Shown: positions 50,706-60,034, numbered from the stretch's first letter. The stretch: 64,000 nucleotides of DNA from Streptomyces malaysiensis subsp. samsunensis (GCF_024519315.1 NZ_JANIIC010000027.1:60616-124615); one strand, 5' to 3'. Notes: generated from the sequence alone by a model not told the origin. Numbers and translations: made by a program.

Positions 50706-52178
50706 TCAGCCCGTGCGGCGCAGCAGGGCCAGATACATGGCGTCCGTACCGTGCCGGTGCGGCCACAGCTGGATGTCGGGTCCTTCACCCAGCTCGGGCA
50801 GTCCGGGCAGCAGCGGACGGACGTCTATCCACTCCGCCGATACGGCCGGGCCGCCACGCCCCTTGAGGATGTCCTCGACCACGGCCCTGGTCTCGGCCGG
50901 ATGCGGGGAGCAGGTCGCATAGCCGACCACCCCGCCGATCCGCGCCGAGGCCAGTGCCTCGCGCAGCAGCCCGCGCTGGAGCGGGGCGAATCCTTCGAGG
51001 TCCTCGGGGCGGCGCCGCCAGCGCGCCTCGGGGCGGCGGCGCAGCGCGCCGAGCCCGGTGCACGGCACATCCACCAGCACCCGGTCGAAACCGCCGGGCC
51101 GCCACGGCGGCCGGGTGCCGTCCGCGGCGATGACCTGGTACGGGCCGGGGTTGCCCGCCAGGGCCCTGGCCACCAGCCGGGCCCGGTGCGGCTGCTTCTC
51201 GGCGGCCAGCAGTGAGGCACCGCGCTCCGCGGCGAGCGCGCCGAGCAGGGCGGCCTTGCCGCCGGGGCCCGCGCAGCCGTCCAGCCAGCGCCGATCCTCC
51301 CCCTCCAGCGGGGCGTTGGCCAGCGCGATGGCCACCAGCTGGCTGCCCTCGTCCTGCACCCCGGCCCGCCCCTCGCGCACCGCCTCCAGCGCCCCGGGCT
51401 CCCCGCCCTCGGTGAGCCGCACCGCGTACGGCGACCAGCGGCCCGGCACCGCGGACCCTTCGCCGACCGCGTCCAGCAGCTCGCCGGGCGTGGACCGGCC
51501 GGGCCGGGCGACGAGGGTGACCTCGGGCCGCTCGTTGTCGGCGGCCAGCAGCTCCTCCATACCGGCGCTGCCGCCGCCGAGCGCGTCCCACAGGGCGGAG
51601 ACGACCCAGCGCGGATGCGAGTGGCGGACGCCCAGATACTCCTCGGGGTCCTCGTCGTAGGGCGGGGCGACCCGCTCGAGCCAGCCGTCCAGGTCATGCG
51701 CGGCGATCCTGCGCAGCACGGCGTTGACGAACTTGGCGCGTCCGTCGCCCAGCACCACCCGGGCCAGCTCGACGCTCGCGGAGACGGCGGCGTGCGTGGG
51801 GATACGGGTCCCCAGCAGCTGGTGGGCGCCGAGGTTCAGCACATCGAGCACCGGCGGGTCCACATCGCGCAGCGGGCGGTCCACGCATTCGGCGATGATC
51901 GCGTCGTAGGTGCCCTGGTGGCGCAGGGTGCCGTAGACCAGCTCGGTGGCGAGCGCCGCGTCCCGGGCGTCGAACCGCGGCCCGCTGCCCGCCTCCGCGC
52001 TCTCCCGCGCCTTGCGGAGCAGGGGCGGGAGAACGAGGTTGGCATACGCGTCCCGTTCGTCGACCGCCCGCAGCGCCTCGAAGGCGAGGATCCGCACGGG
52101 GTCCTTCTGCGGACGGCGGTAGGGCTTGCCTGGCCGGTTCGGGGTGTGGGGACGGCGACGACGGGGCTGGTCGGTCAC
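50706..52178 (-). CDS. RsmB/NOP-family RNA cytosine methyltransferase
   Basis: 490 residues. The N-terminal NusB-like domain (about 25-165; ILAFEALRAVDERDAYANL) precedes a Rossmann methyltransferase domain (about 180-485). The SAM site is LDGCAGPGGKAALLGALAAE and the catalytic cysteines lie in DVPCTGLGALRRRP and VGYATCSPHPAE. It probably methylates 16S rRNA as RsmB does. GTG 52178 was chosen at the start of the basic N-terminal tail. Confidence 0.92.
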   Translation of the reverse strand: MTDQPRRRRPHTPNRPGKPYRRPQKDPVRILAFEALRAVDERDAYANLVLPPLLRKARESAEAGSGPRFDARDAALATELVYGTLRHQGTYDAIIAECVDRPLRDVDPPVLDVLNLGAHQLLGTRIPTHAAVSASVELARVVLGDGRAKFVNAVLRRIAAHDLDGWLERVAPPYDEDPEEYLGVRHSHPRWVVSALWDALGGGSAGMEELLAADNERPEVTLVARPGRSTPGELLDAVGEGSAVPGRWSPYAVRLTEGGEPGALEAVREGRAGVQDEGSQLVAIALANAPLEGEDRRWLDGCAGPGGKAALLGALAAERGASLLAAEKQPHRARLVARALAGNPGPYQVIAADGTRPPWRPGGFDRVLVDVPCTGLGALRRRPEARWRRRPEDLEGFAPLQRGLLREALASARIGGVVGYATCSPHPAETRAVVEDILKGRGGPAVSAEWIDVRPLLPGLPELGEGPDIQLWPHRHGTDAMYLALLRRTG

Positions 52179-52221
52179 GGGAAATGTGCTCCGGGGGACG
52201 GATCGGGCTGAAGGAACCAGC

Positions 52222-54300
52222 CTACGTCGCCGGGGCCTCGGCGGTCGTGGGCCCGCCGCCCAGGGCCGTACCGTCCACGGCCGTCCCATCCACGCCGGTC
52301 CCCTCCAGGGCCGTCCCGTCCAGGGCCGTCCTGTCCAGGGGCGTCCTGTCCAGGGGCGTGGGCGGAACGGCCGCCGTCACCTTCGCGCCCGTGCCGGCGG
52401 CGCTCGCTCCGTCCACGGCGCATCCGTCGCCCACCGCCGCCGGCTGCTCGAACTGGGTGCGGTACAGCTCCTCGTAGCGGCCTCCGGCGGCCAGCAGCGC
52501 GGTGTGCGTACCGCGTTCCACGATCCGCCCGCCCTCGATCACGAGAATGAGATCCGCGGCCCGGACCGTGGACAGCCGGTGGGCGATCACCACCGCGGTG
52601 CGCCCGTCCAGCGCCTCGGCGAGCGCCTCCTGCACATCCGCCTCCGAGGTGGAGTCCAGATGCGCGGTGGCCTCATCGAGGAGCACCACCCGGGGCCGGG
52701 CCAGCAGCAGCCGGGCGATGGTCAGCCGCTGGCGCTCACCGCCGGAGAGCCGGTAGCCGCGCTCGCCCACGACGGTGTCAAGACCGTCCGGCAGGGCCGC
52801 GATCAGCCCCTCCAGCCGGGCCCGGCGCAGCACTTCCCACAGCTCCTCGTCGGTAGCCTCCGGCCGCGCCAGCAGCAGATTGGCGCGGATCGAGTCATGG
52901 AAGAGATGGCCGTCCTGGGTGACCATGCCGAGGGTGGCGCGGATCGACTCGGCGGTCAGATCGCGGACGTCCACCCCGGAGAGCCGTACGGCGCCGCCGT
53001 CGGCGTCGTAGAGCCTCGGCAGCAGCTGCGCGATGGTCGACTTCCCGGCGCCGGAGGAGCCCACCAGCGCGACCATCTGGCCCGGTTCGGCGCGGAAGGA
53101 CACCTGGTGCAGAACCTGCACGCCACCACGGGTGTCCAGGGTGGCGACCTCCTCCAGGGAGGCGAGGGAGACCTTGTCCGCGGCCGGGTAGCCGAAGTCC
53201 ACCCGGTCGAACTCCACGGCCACCGGCCCCTCCGGGACCTCCCGGGCGTCCGGCTTCTCGGTGATCAGCGGCTCCAGGTCGAGCACCTCGAAGACCCGCT
53301 CGAAGCTGACGAGCGCGCTCATGACCTCGACCCGCGCCCCGGCCAGCGCGGTCAGCGGCGCGTACAGCCGGGTGAGGAGCAGCGCGAGCGCCACGACGGC
53401 GCCGGGGTCGAGCCGCCCGTGCAGCGCGAACCAGCCGCCGAGGCCGTAGACCAGGGCGAGGGCCAGGGCGGAGACGAGGGTCAGGGCGGTCACGAAGGAG
53501 ACCTGGACCATCGCGGTCCGCACCCCGATGTCCCGCACCCGCCGGGTCCGCGCGGCAAACTCGGCGGACTCGTCGGCGGGCCGCCCGAAGAGCTTGACCA
53601 GGGTCGCCCCGGGCGCGGAGAAGCGCTCGGTCATCTGGGTGCTCATCGCGGCGTTGTGCGTGGCCGCCTCGCGCCGCAGCTTCGCCAGCCGTCCGCCCAC
53701 CCGGCGCGCGGGCAGCAGGAAGAGGGGCAGGAGCAGCAGCGTGACCAGGGTGATCTGCCAGGAGATCCCGATCATGACGACGAGGGTGAGCAGCAGTGTC
53801 ACCAGATTGCTCACCACCCCGGAGAGGGTGTCGCTGAACGCCCGCTGCGCGCCGATGACGTCGTTGTTGAGCCTGCTGACCAGCGCACCGGTGCGGGTCC
53901 TGGTGAAGAACGCCACCGGCATCCGCTGGACGTGGTCGAAGACGGCGGTGCGCAGATCGAGGATCAGCCCCTCGCCGATGTTCGCCGAAAGCCAGCGGGT
54001 CAGCAGCCCAATGGCCGCTTCCGCCACGGCGATCGCGGCGATGAGCCCGGCCAGCCCGAGCACCGTCCCCTGTCCCGAACGGTGGACGATCGCGTCCACC
54101 ACCCGGCCCGCCAGCAGCGGTGTGGCCACCGCGAGCACCGCCGTGACCGTGCTCAGCACCAGGAACAGCAGCAGCCGGCGACGGTGCGGACGGGCGAAGG
54201 CGCCGATGCGGCGCAGTGTCTCGCGGGAGAAGGGCCGCCGATCGTCGTTGGCATTGGACGCCTGATACAGGGAATGCCAGGCGGTCACTTCCATGTCCAT
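52222..54300 (-). CDS. ABC exporter, fused permease and ATPase
   Basis: 692 residues. Six membrane helices (about 40-320) are followed by a nucleotide-binding domain with Walker A GSSGAGKST, Q-loop GMVTQDGHLFHDS, signature LSGGERQRLTIA, Walker B VVLLDEATAHLDS and H-loop IAHRLS. It should export a drug, lipid or peptide as a homodimer or half-transporter. The C-terminal 60 residues are a degenerate run of DRT/DGTA units (see repeat). ATG 54300 sits 6 nt after GGAGG; GTG 54303 is an alternative. The gene lies between fmt and the rsmB-like gene. Confidence 0.9.
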   Translation of the reverse strand: MDMEVTAWHSLYQASNANDDRRPFSRETLRRIGAFARPHRRRLLLFLVLSTVTAVLAVATPLLAGRVVDAIVHRSGQGTVLGLAGLIAAIAVAEAAIGLLTRWLSANIGEGLILDLRTAVFDHVQRMPVAFFTRTRTGALVSRLNNDVIGAQRAFSDTLSGVVSNLVTLLLTLVVMIGISWQITLVTLLLLPLFLLPARRVGGRLAKLRREAATHNAAMSTQMTERFSAPGATLVKLFGRPADESAEFAARTRRVRDIGVRTAMVQVSFVTALTLVSALALALVYGLGGWFALHGRLDPGAVVALALLLTRLYAPLTALAGARVEVMSALVSFERVFEVLDLEPLITEKPDAREVPEGPVAVEFDRVDFGYPAADKVSLASLEEVATLDTRGGVQVLHQVSFRAEPGQMVALVGSSGAGKSTIAQLLPRLYDADGGAVRLSGVDVRDLTAESIRATLGMVTQDGHLFHDSIRANLLLARPEATDEELWEVLRRARLEGLIAALPDGLDTVVGERGYRLSGGERQRLTIARLLLARPRVVLLDEATAHLDSTSEADVQEALAEALDGRTAVVIAHRLSTVRAADLILVIEGGRIVERGTHTALLAAGGRYEELYRTQFEQPAAVGDGCAVDGASAAGTGAKVTAAVPPTPLDRTPLDRTALDGTALEGTGVDGTAVDGTALGGGPTTAEAPAT
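52272..52362. repeat. Degenerate 15-bp tandem repeats in the ABC exporter tail
   Basis: At least five 15-bp units of the form GTCC-x-GTCCAGG-x-GC (for example CGTCCTGTCCAGGGG repeated) encode the pentapeptide-like run PLDRT/ALDGT near the C-terminus. Confidence 0.65.
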
Positions 54301-54323
54301 CACGTACCTCCGAGGTCTCGTGA

Positions 54324-54356
54324 GGAACGTAAGACTTCAACCTAGGTTGAAGTCGA
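54324..54356 (-). promoter_or_regulatory. MerR-type promoter with 22-bp perfect palindrome
   Basis: The palindrome spans 54333-54354 (half-site GACTTCAACCT). On the minus strand a -35-like TCGACT (54356-54351) and a -10-like TACGTT (54331-54326) are 19 bp apart. A 19-bp spacer over a dyad is diagnostic of MerR-family control. It lies 26 bp upstream of the exporter start. Confidence 0.7.
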
Positions 54357-54446
54357 CATTGGCCTGAACCGGCGCGCCCGGCACCCGTCTTTCGACCCAG
54401 TGGCCCGCCTTTCGGCCCGGCGGCCCGGCTGAGACGTCACCCCCGT

Positions 54447-55379
54447 TCAGGCCCCGAGCTGCTCGCCCTCCGCGATCCGCACCCCGCGCGCCCAATCCGC
54501 CGCGAGCATCGGCTTCTTGCCCTGCGGCCGCACCCAGGTCAGCTCCACGGCATGGCTGCCGGTGCCCACGTACACGGCCTTCTTGGTCGCGGCCAGCGCG
54601 CCGGGCGCCAGATCCGTACGGTCCGCCACCGGTCGCGCCGAGACGACCTTCAGCCGCTCCCCCCGGAAGGTGGTCCACGCGCCCGGGGCGGGGGTGCACG
54701 CCCGCACCAGCCGGTCGACGCGCAGCGCGGGCGCCGTCCAGTCGATCTCCGCGTCCTCGACGGTGATCTTCGGGGCGAGCGAGATGCCCTCGGCCGGCTG
54801 CGGCACCGGGTTCAGGGTGCCGTTCTCGATGCCGTCCATCGTCGCCTCGAGCAGTCCGGCACCGGCGAAGGCGAGCCGGGTCAGCAGATCGCCACTGGTG
54901 TCGGTGGCCCGCACCTCCTCGGTCACCACCCCGAACACCGGCCCGGAGTCCAGCCCTTCCTCGATCTGGAAGGTCGAGGCGCCGGTCATCTCGTCGCCCG
55001 CGAGCACGGCGTGCTGTACGGGTGCCGCGCCCCGCCATGCCGGGAGCAGCGAGAAGTGCAGATTGACCCAGCCGTGCGCGGGGATCTCCAGCGCGGACTT
55101 GGGCAGCAGCGCGCCGTAGGCCACCACCGGGCAGCAGTCCGGGGCGATCTCGGCGAGCCGGGCGAGGAACTCCGGTTCACGCGGCTTGCCGGGCTTGAGC
55201 ACCTCGATACCCGCCTCCTCGGCCCGCTCGGCGACCGGGCCGGCCACGAGGCGGCGACCGCGCCCGGCGGGCGCGTCGGGACGGGTCACCACGGCCACCA
55301 CCTCGTGCTTCTCCGACGCGATCAGCGCGTCCAGAGCGGGCAGGGCGACCTCGGGGGTACCGGCGAAGACGAGCCTCAT
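54447..55379 (-). CDS. fmt: Methionyl-tRNA formyltransferase
   Basis: 310 residues. RLVFAGTPEVALPALDAL at the start, the hinge and catalytic HGWVNLHFSLLPAWRGAAP, and the C-terminal anticodon-side domain from about 205 are all present. It formylates initiator Met-tRNA. ATG 55379 is fixed by the conserved N-terminus. In many genomes it lies beside the rRNA methyltransferase gene; here the ABC exporter intervenes. Confidence 0.96.
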   Translation of the reverse strand: MRLVFAGTPEVALPALDALIASEKHEVVAVVTRPDAPAGRGRRLVAGPVAERAEEAGIEVLKPGKPREPEFLARLAEIAPDCCPVVAYGALLPKSALEIPAHGWVNLHFSLLPAWRGAAPVQHAVLAGDEMTGASTFQIEEGLDSGPVFGVVTEEVRATDTSGDLLTRLAFAGAGLLEATMDGIENGTLNPVPQPAEGISLAPKITVEDAEIDWTAPALRVDRLVRACTPAPGAWTTFRGERLKVVSARPVADRTDLAPGALAATKKAVYVGTGSHAVELTWVRPQGKKPMLAADWARGVRIAEGEQLGA

Positions 55380-55537
55380 GGGTGGCGAACTACCTCTCAC
55401 ACAGCGGGTACGGCGGAAACAGCGGAAACCGCGCCTGAAGTCTATGGTCCGCCGGACGAGGGGGCGTACGAGCGGACCCCCGCACGCCCCGGACCGTGAC
55501 CGACGGGCGGGTGCCGCGTTGGTCAAGACAGATTGAC

Positions 55538-55567
55538 CGCATCGGGCCGCTGCCGCGGCCCGATGCG
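55538..55567 (+). terminator. 13-bp perfect hairpin in fmt-HTH intergenic region
   Basis: Stem CGCATCGGGCCGC and its complement around TGCC, followed by TTT, about 100 bp upstream of the helix-turn-helix gene. It may be an attenuator or terminate a short transcript. Confidence 0.6.
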
Positions 55568-55670
55568 TTTCCCGCCGTCCGACCGCTTCCCCGCTCCCTC
55601 CCCCAAACCACCCCATCTCCCCGTCACCCCACACCCCATCCCCGTCAACGCCGGTTCGAGAGGCTTGTAC

Positions 55671-56210
55671 ATGGCCGACCACGCAACTCATGACGCCCAG
55701 GCACGGGCCAGCCTGCACCTCCTGGTCCGGGACATCGAGCGGGTCCGCCGGCAGGTGGACGCGCTGCGCACGCTCACCGCCCAGCTCGGCAATGTCTACC
55801 GCCCCCGTCGCACCGGCCCGTCCGCCGGTTTCGTGGTCTACGGACGCGCCCCGGCCCCCACCGTGCGGCTCGCCCAGGAACTGCGGGACAGCGTCGAGAC
55901 GCTGGTCACGGCCGCGGTCGACTTCGATCGCTCGCTCGGCTTCTCGTGGGACGCGGTGGGCTCGGCGCTCGGCGTCACCAAGCAGGCGGTGCACCGCCGA
56001 TACGGCGCCCGCCGGGCCGCCGCGCAGAGCGCGTCCGAGGGCGGCGAACCGTCCACGGGCCGCCCGGCCGAGTCCGCCTCCGTGCCCTCGGTGCCCGCCG
56101 CGCGCACGGCCCCGCCGCAGTCGACACCGCCATCCCTCCGCGAGGACCCTCGTCCCAACCTCCGCGAGGACCCCCGCCCCAACGCCTTCCCCAGCCCCCG
56201 CCACGGGTAG
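55671..56210 (+). CDS. Helix-turn-helix-like protein
   Basis: 179 residues. The N-terminal helical part (about 1-60) has a coiled-coil-like LLVRDIERVRRQVDALRTL, and a helix-turn-helix at about 93-115 reads SWDAVGSALGVTKQAVHRRY. The C-terminal 60 residues are proline-rich and disordered, including a repeated LREDPRPN. Likely a nucleoid or regulatory DNA-binding protein conserved beside fmt and priA. Function unknown. Confidence 0.7.
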   Translation: MADHATHDAQARASLHLLVRDIERVRRQVDALRTLTAQLGNVYRPRRTGPSAGFVVYGRAPAPTVRLAQELRDSVETLVTAAVDFDRSLGFSWDAVGSALGVTKQAVHRRYGARRAAAQSASEGGEPSTGRPAESASVPSVPAARTAPPQSTPPSLREDPRPNLREDPRPNAFPSPRHG

Positions 56211-56230
56211 GCAACGCCCCTTCTACAAGG

Positions 56231-56452
56231 CTAGGTTCTCCCCCGGCTACCGCCGGGAGGTGCCCCCGCCGGGGCGCTTCAGCCTCCCCCGGCTACCGCT
56301 GGGAGGTGCCCCCGCCACGGCGGTCGACCGTGCCCGGCCCCTCCCTTCCTCAGGGGCCCGCGCGCGCTCCCTTTCGACAGCACCGCGTTCGACAGCGAAG
56401 CGCCCCTTCGGCTCGCCACCGGCTACCGCCGGGCGGTGGCCACCGGCCGGAG
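56231..56452. repeat. REP-like repeats between HTH and priA genes
   Basis: CCCCCGGCTACCGC-x-GGGAGG followed by TGCCCCCGCC occurs at about 56238 and 56288. A diverged copy (ACCGGCTACCGCCGGGCGGT) is at about 56418. The gap 56211-56560 holds no believable gene. Confidence 0.7.
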
Positions 56453-56560
56453 GAAAACCCCAGCCCCCGGATGCTCGAAGGCCCCCTTCCGCTCAGCCGG
56501 TCACCGCGAGATGGCAGGCCGGGCTCGGCCGGAAGAACCCAGCCCGGAGGCTCTGCCGAC

Positions 56561-58726
56561 TCAGCCGATGTCCAGGGGATCCACGCGCACCGCGGGGTCC
56601 CGCTCCCCCAGGGCCAGGCGGCGCGCCTTCGCCTCCTTGAGGGCCGCCGCGAGTGCGCTGCCCTGGCCGGGGCGCACCCGCAGCAGTGCGCGCTCCCAGA
56701 CCTCGCCCGGCGGCGGGTCTCCGGGGCGGCGCGGGCGCCCGGGGGGCGCCGGGGGCAGCGGGACCGGGCCGAGCGTCTCGGCCCCTTCGGGCAGCCGGGC
56801 CGAGGCGATCAGCTCGGCCACCGCCTCCGCGGGGCCGGTCACCGCCGCCATCCGTGAGATCGGCGGAAAGCCCAGCTGGGACCGTTCGGCCAGCTCGCGC
56901 GCCGCGTAACCGGCGGGGTCCCAGCGCACCAGCGCCTGGACGGGCCGCAGCGTCGGCTCGGCCATGATCACCACGGTGCCGCCCCGGCCGTCATCCTCCT
57001 CGTCCCCATGGCCGCGTACCAGCGAGGCCGCCTCCAGCCAGTGGCGCAGCGCGTCCTCACCGGCGCGCAGATCGGGGCGGCCGAGCAGGGCCCAGCCGTC
57101 GAGCAGCAGCGCCGCGGCGTAACCGCCCTCGGCGACCGGCTCGGCGCCCGGCGTGCTCACGACGAGCGCCGGACGGTCGGGGACGGACGTCAGCACATGG
57201 TCACGGCCGGAGGTGCGCACGGGCACCGCCGGAAAGGCCCGGCCCAGCTCCTCGGCGGTGCGCCGGGCGCCGACGATGGAGGCGCGCAGCCGGACGCCCC
57301 CGCATTCGCGGCAGTGCCAGGCGGGTTCGTCCCGTCCGCACCATCCGCACACCAGATGCTCCGCGTCCCGCGCCTCCAGCGGACCCGCGCAGTGCGCACA
57401 GCGCGCGGGCTCCCGGCAGCGCTCACAGGCCAGCTTCGGCACATAGCCCCGGCGCGGCACCTGCACCAGCACGGGGCCCCGGGTCAGCGCCTCCCGTACG
57501 GTCTGCCAGGCGATCGTGGGCAGCCGGGCGGCGCGGGCCTCCGCGTCCCGGGCCACTTCGCCCTCGTCGACCGTACGGATCAGCGGGGCGGCCGCCCGGA
57601 CCCGCTCACGGTCGGCTTCGAGCGGCCGGGCCCAGCCGTTCTCCACCAGCTGGGCGGCCTCGACGGTACGGCCGAGGTCGCCCAGCAGAAACCCGGTCTT
57701 CTCGTGGACGGCGCGCAGCAGCAGCACATCGCGGGCGTGCGGCTGCGGCAGCCGGTCGTCGCTGTGGCTACGGTCGCCGTCGTCCCAGATCCCCACCAGC
57801 CCGAGGTCCCGGACCGGCGCGAACATCGCCGCGCGGGTGCCCACCACCGCCCGGATCGAGCCCCGGCTGACCGCCAGCCAGCGGCGGTAGCGCTCCTCGG
57901 GTCCGAGGTCGGCGGTGAGCAGCACATGCCGCCCCGGCCCGCCGAGCACCTCCGTGAGCGCGGCGTCCACCCGCTCGGCGGTCCGTCCGTCGGGGACGAC
58001 GACGAGCGCCCCGCGCCCGGACGCGAGCGTGGCGGCCACGGCGATGGCCCACTCCCGGGGCCAGTGCGGTCCGGGCAGCGCGGTCCATACGGCCCGCGGC
58101 CGGTCACCGCGCGCAAGCGCCTCCAGGAACCCGGGCCCGGCCGGATAGCGGGCCCAACTCCCGGGCGCGGGCGGCTCCGGCGGGGGCAGCGGCGGCGGTG
58201 ACGGCTCGCCCTCGGCGCGGGCGTTGCGCTTGGGCAGGGCCAGCTGAAGCACATCGGCGAGCGATCCGGCGTACCGGTCGGCGACCGCCCGGCACAGCGC
58301 CAGCAGCCCCGGCCCCAGCACCGGCTCCGGGGAGACCACCTGCGCGAGGGCGGCCAGCGGGCCCCGGTAGTCGGACTCGGCGACGCGCTCGATGATGTAC
58401 CCGTCGAGCAGCCCGCCGCCCTCGCGCCGCCCCTCGCGCACCTTCCCCGTCCCGGCCCCGAACCGCACCCGCACCCGCACCCCGGGCCGCGCCTCGGCGT
58501 CCATCTCGGCCGGCACCGCGTAGTCCCACAACTTGTCGAGGTGGACCGGCCCCTTGTCGACGAGCACCCGCGCCACGGGCAGCTCCCCGGCCAGCGCGGC
58601 CCCCCGCCACGTCCGCGGCTTGGCCTTGGGCACCTTGGCCTTGCGCACGGTCTCCCGAATGAGCGCGAGCTGCTCCCCCTCCGACGTCTCCGCCGGGTCC
58701 TTCGGCCGCTCGTTGTCCCTGCTCAC
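56561..58726 (-). CDS. priA: PriA-like primosomal protein without helicase motifs
   Basis: 721 residues. The N-terminal DNA-binding domain (ARVLVDKGPVHLDKLWDYAV at about 52-71), a degraded helicase core and a C-terminal domain are present. The zinc-binding cysteines are intact (ACERCREPARCAHC; CGWCGRDEPAWHCREC). The Walker A GxGKT and the DEAH box are missing: the corresponding region reads VPDGRTAERV and GIWDDGDRSHSDD. This matches actinobacterial PriA proteins lacking ATPase motifs. GTG 58726 starts the protein. Confidence 0.9.
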   Translation of the reverse strand: MSRDNERPKDPAETSEGEQLALIRETVRKAKVPKAKPRTWRGAALAGELPVARVLVDKGPVHLDKLWDYAVPAEMDAEARPGVRVRVRFGAGTGKVREGRREGGGLLDGYIIERVAESDYRGPLAALAQVVSPEPVLGPGLLALCRAVADRYAGSLADVLQLALPKRNARAEGEPSPPPLPPPEPPAPGSWARYPAGPGFLEALARGDRPRAVWTALPGPHWPREWAIAVAATLASGRGALVVVPDGRTAERVDAALTEVLGGPGRHVLLTADLGPEERYRRWLAVSRGSIRAVVGTRAAMFAPVRDLGLVGIWDDGDRSHSDDRLPQPHARDVLLLRAVHEKTGFLLGDLGRTVEAAQLVENGWARPLEADRERVRAAAPLIRTVDEGEVARDAEARAARLPTIAWQTVREALTRGPVLVQVPRRGYVPKLACERCREPARCAHCAGPLEARDAEHLVCGWCGRDEPAWHCRECGGVRLRASIVGARRTAEELGRAFPAVPVRTSGRDHVLTSVPDRPALVVSTPGAEPVAEGGYAAALLLDGWALLGRPDLRAGEDALRHWLEAASLVRGHGDEEDDGRGGTVVIMAEPTLRPVQALVRWDPAGYAARELAERSQLGFPPISRMAAVTGPAEAVAELIASARLPEGAETLGPVPLPPAPPGRPRRPGDPPPGEVWERALLRVRPGQGSALAAALKEAKARRLALGERDPAVRVDPLDIG

Positions 58727-58767
58727 AGATCAAGTCTTAGCAGACCACACGGACAGCAACGGACGCG

Positions 58768-58801
58768 AAGGCCCGGACGCCAAGAGGCGTCCGGGCCTTT
58801 T
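58768..58801 (-). terminator. metK terminator hairpin
   Basis: Near-perfect stem AAGGCCCGGACGCC with its complement around a short loop, 25 bp downstream of the metK stop. Confidence 0.85.
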
Positions 58802-58825
58802 CGAAGCGGGGATCGGGCCGGGGCC

Positions 58826-60034
58826 TTACAGGCCCGCCGCCGCGCGGAGGGCGTCTACCCGGTCGGTGCGCTCCCAGGTGAAGTCGGGGAGCTCGCGGCC
58901 GAAGTGGCCGTACGCCGCGGTCTGGGCGTAGATCGGGCGGAGCAGGTCGAGGTCGCGGATGATCGCGGCCGGGCGGAGGTCGAAGACCTGGGAGATGGCC
59001 TTCTCGATCTTCTCGGTGTCGATCGCGGCGGTGCCGAAGGTCTCGACGAAGAGGCCGACCGGCTCGGCCTTGCCGATGGCGTACGCGACCTGGACCTCGC
59101 AGCGCTGAGCGAGGCCGGCGGCCACCACGTTCTTGGCCACCCAGCGCATGGCGTAGGCGGCGGAGCGGTCGACCTTGGAGGGGTCCTTGCCGGAGAAGGC
59201 GCCGCCGCCGTGGCGGGACATGCCGCCGTAGGTGTCGATGATGATCTTGCGGCCGGTGAGGCCGGCGTCGCCCATCGGGCCGCCGATCTCGAAGCGGCCG
59301 GTGGGATTGACCAGCAGACGGTAGCCCTCGGTGTCGAGCTTGATGCCGTCCTCGACCAGGTCCTTCAGCACGTGCTCGACCACGAATTCCCGGATGTCGG
59401 GAGCCAGCAGCGAGTCCAGGTCGATGTCGGAGGCGTGCTGCGAGGAGACGACGACGGTGTCCAGGCGGACCGCCTTGTTGCCGTCGTACTCGATGGTGAC
59501 CTGGGTCTTGCCGTCCGGGCGCAGGTAGGGGATGGTCCCGTTCTTGCGGACCTCGGACAGCCGGCGGGAGAGCCGGTGCGCCAGGTTGATCGGCAGCGGC
59601 ATCAGTTCGGGCGTCTCGTCGCAGGCGTACCCGAACATCAGGCCCTGGTCGCCCGCGCCCTGCTTGTCCAGCTCGTCCTCATCGCCCTCGACCCGGAGCT
59701 CGTAGGCGGAGTCCACACCCTGGGCGATGTCGGGGGACTGTGAGCCGATCGACACCGAAACGCCGCAGGAGGCGCCGTCGAAACCCTTCTTCGACGAGTC
59801 GTAGCCGATGTCGAGGATCTTGTTCCGCACGAGCGTCGCGATCGGGGCGTACGCCTTGGTGGTCACCTCGCCGGCCACGTGCACCAGGCCGGTGGTGATC
59901 AAGGTCTCGACGGCGACCCGGGAGGTCGGGTCCTCCTTGAGAAGGGCGTCGAGGATGGTGTCGCTGATCTGGTCGGCGATCTTGTCGGGGTGACCCTCGG
60001 TCACGGATTCCGAGGTGAACAGGCGGCGGGACAC
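58826..60034 (-). CDS. metK: S-adenosylmethionine synthase
   Basis: 402 residues. SRRLFTSESVTEGHPDKIAD at the start, GAGDQGLMFGYACDET, GGAFSGKDPSKVDRSAAY and the C-terminal DLDLLRPIYAQTAAYGHFGR are all present. It makes SAM from methionine and ATP. GTG 60034 was chosen. The 280 bp upstream contain no SAM riboswitch I can recognise. Confidence 0.97.
   Translation of the reverse strand: MSRRLFTSESVTEGHPDKIADQISDTILDALLKEDPTSRVAVETLITTGLVHVAGEVTTKAYAPIATLVRNKILDIGYDSSKKGFDGASCGVSVSIGSQSPDIAQGVDSAYELRVEGDEDELDKQGAGDQGLMFGYACDETPELMPLPINLAHRLSRRLSEVRKNGTIPYLRPDGKTQVTIEYDGNKAVRLDTVVVSSQHASDIDLDSLLAPDIREFVVEHVLKDLVEDGIKLDTEGYRLLVNPTGRFEIGGPMGDAGLTGRKIIIDTYGGMSRHGGGAFSGKDPSKVDRSAAYAMRWVAKNVVAAGLAQRCEVQVAYAIGKAEPVGLFVETFGTAAIDTEKIEKAISQVFDLRPAAIIRDLDLLRPIYAQTAAYGHFGRELPDFTWERTDRVDALRAAAGL

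Noticed and set aside
55496..55693. 65-codon frame through the 13-bp hairpin
   Set aside because: Proline/arginine-rich and overlapping the helix-turn-helix start; the hairpin alone explains the sequence.
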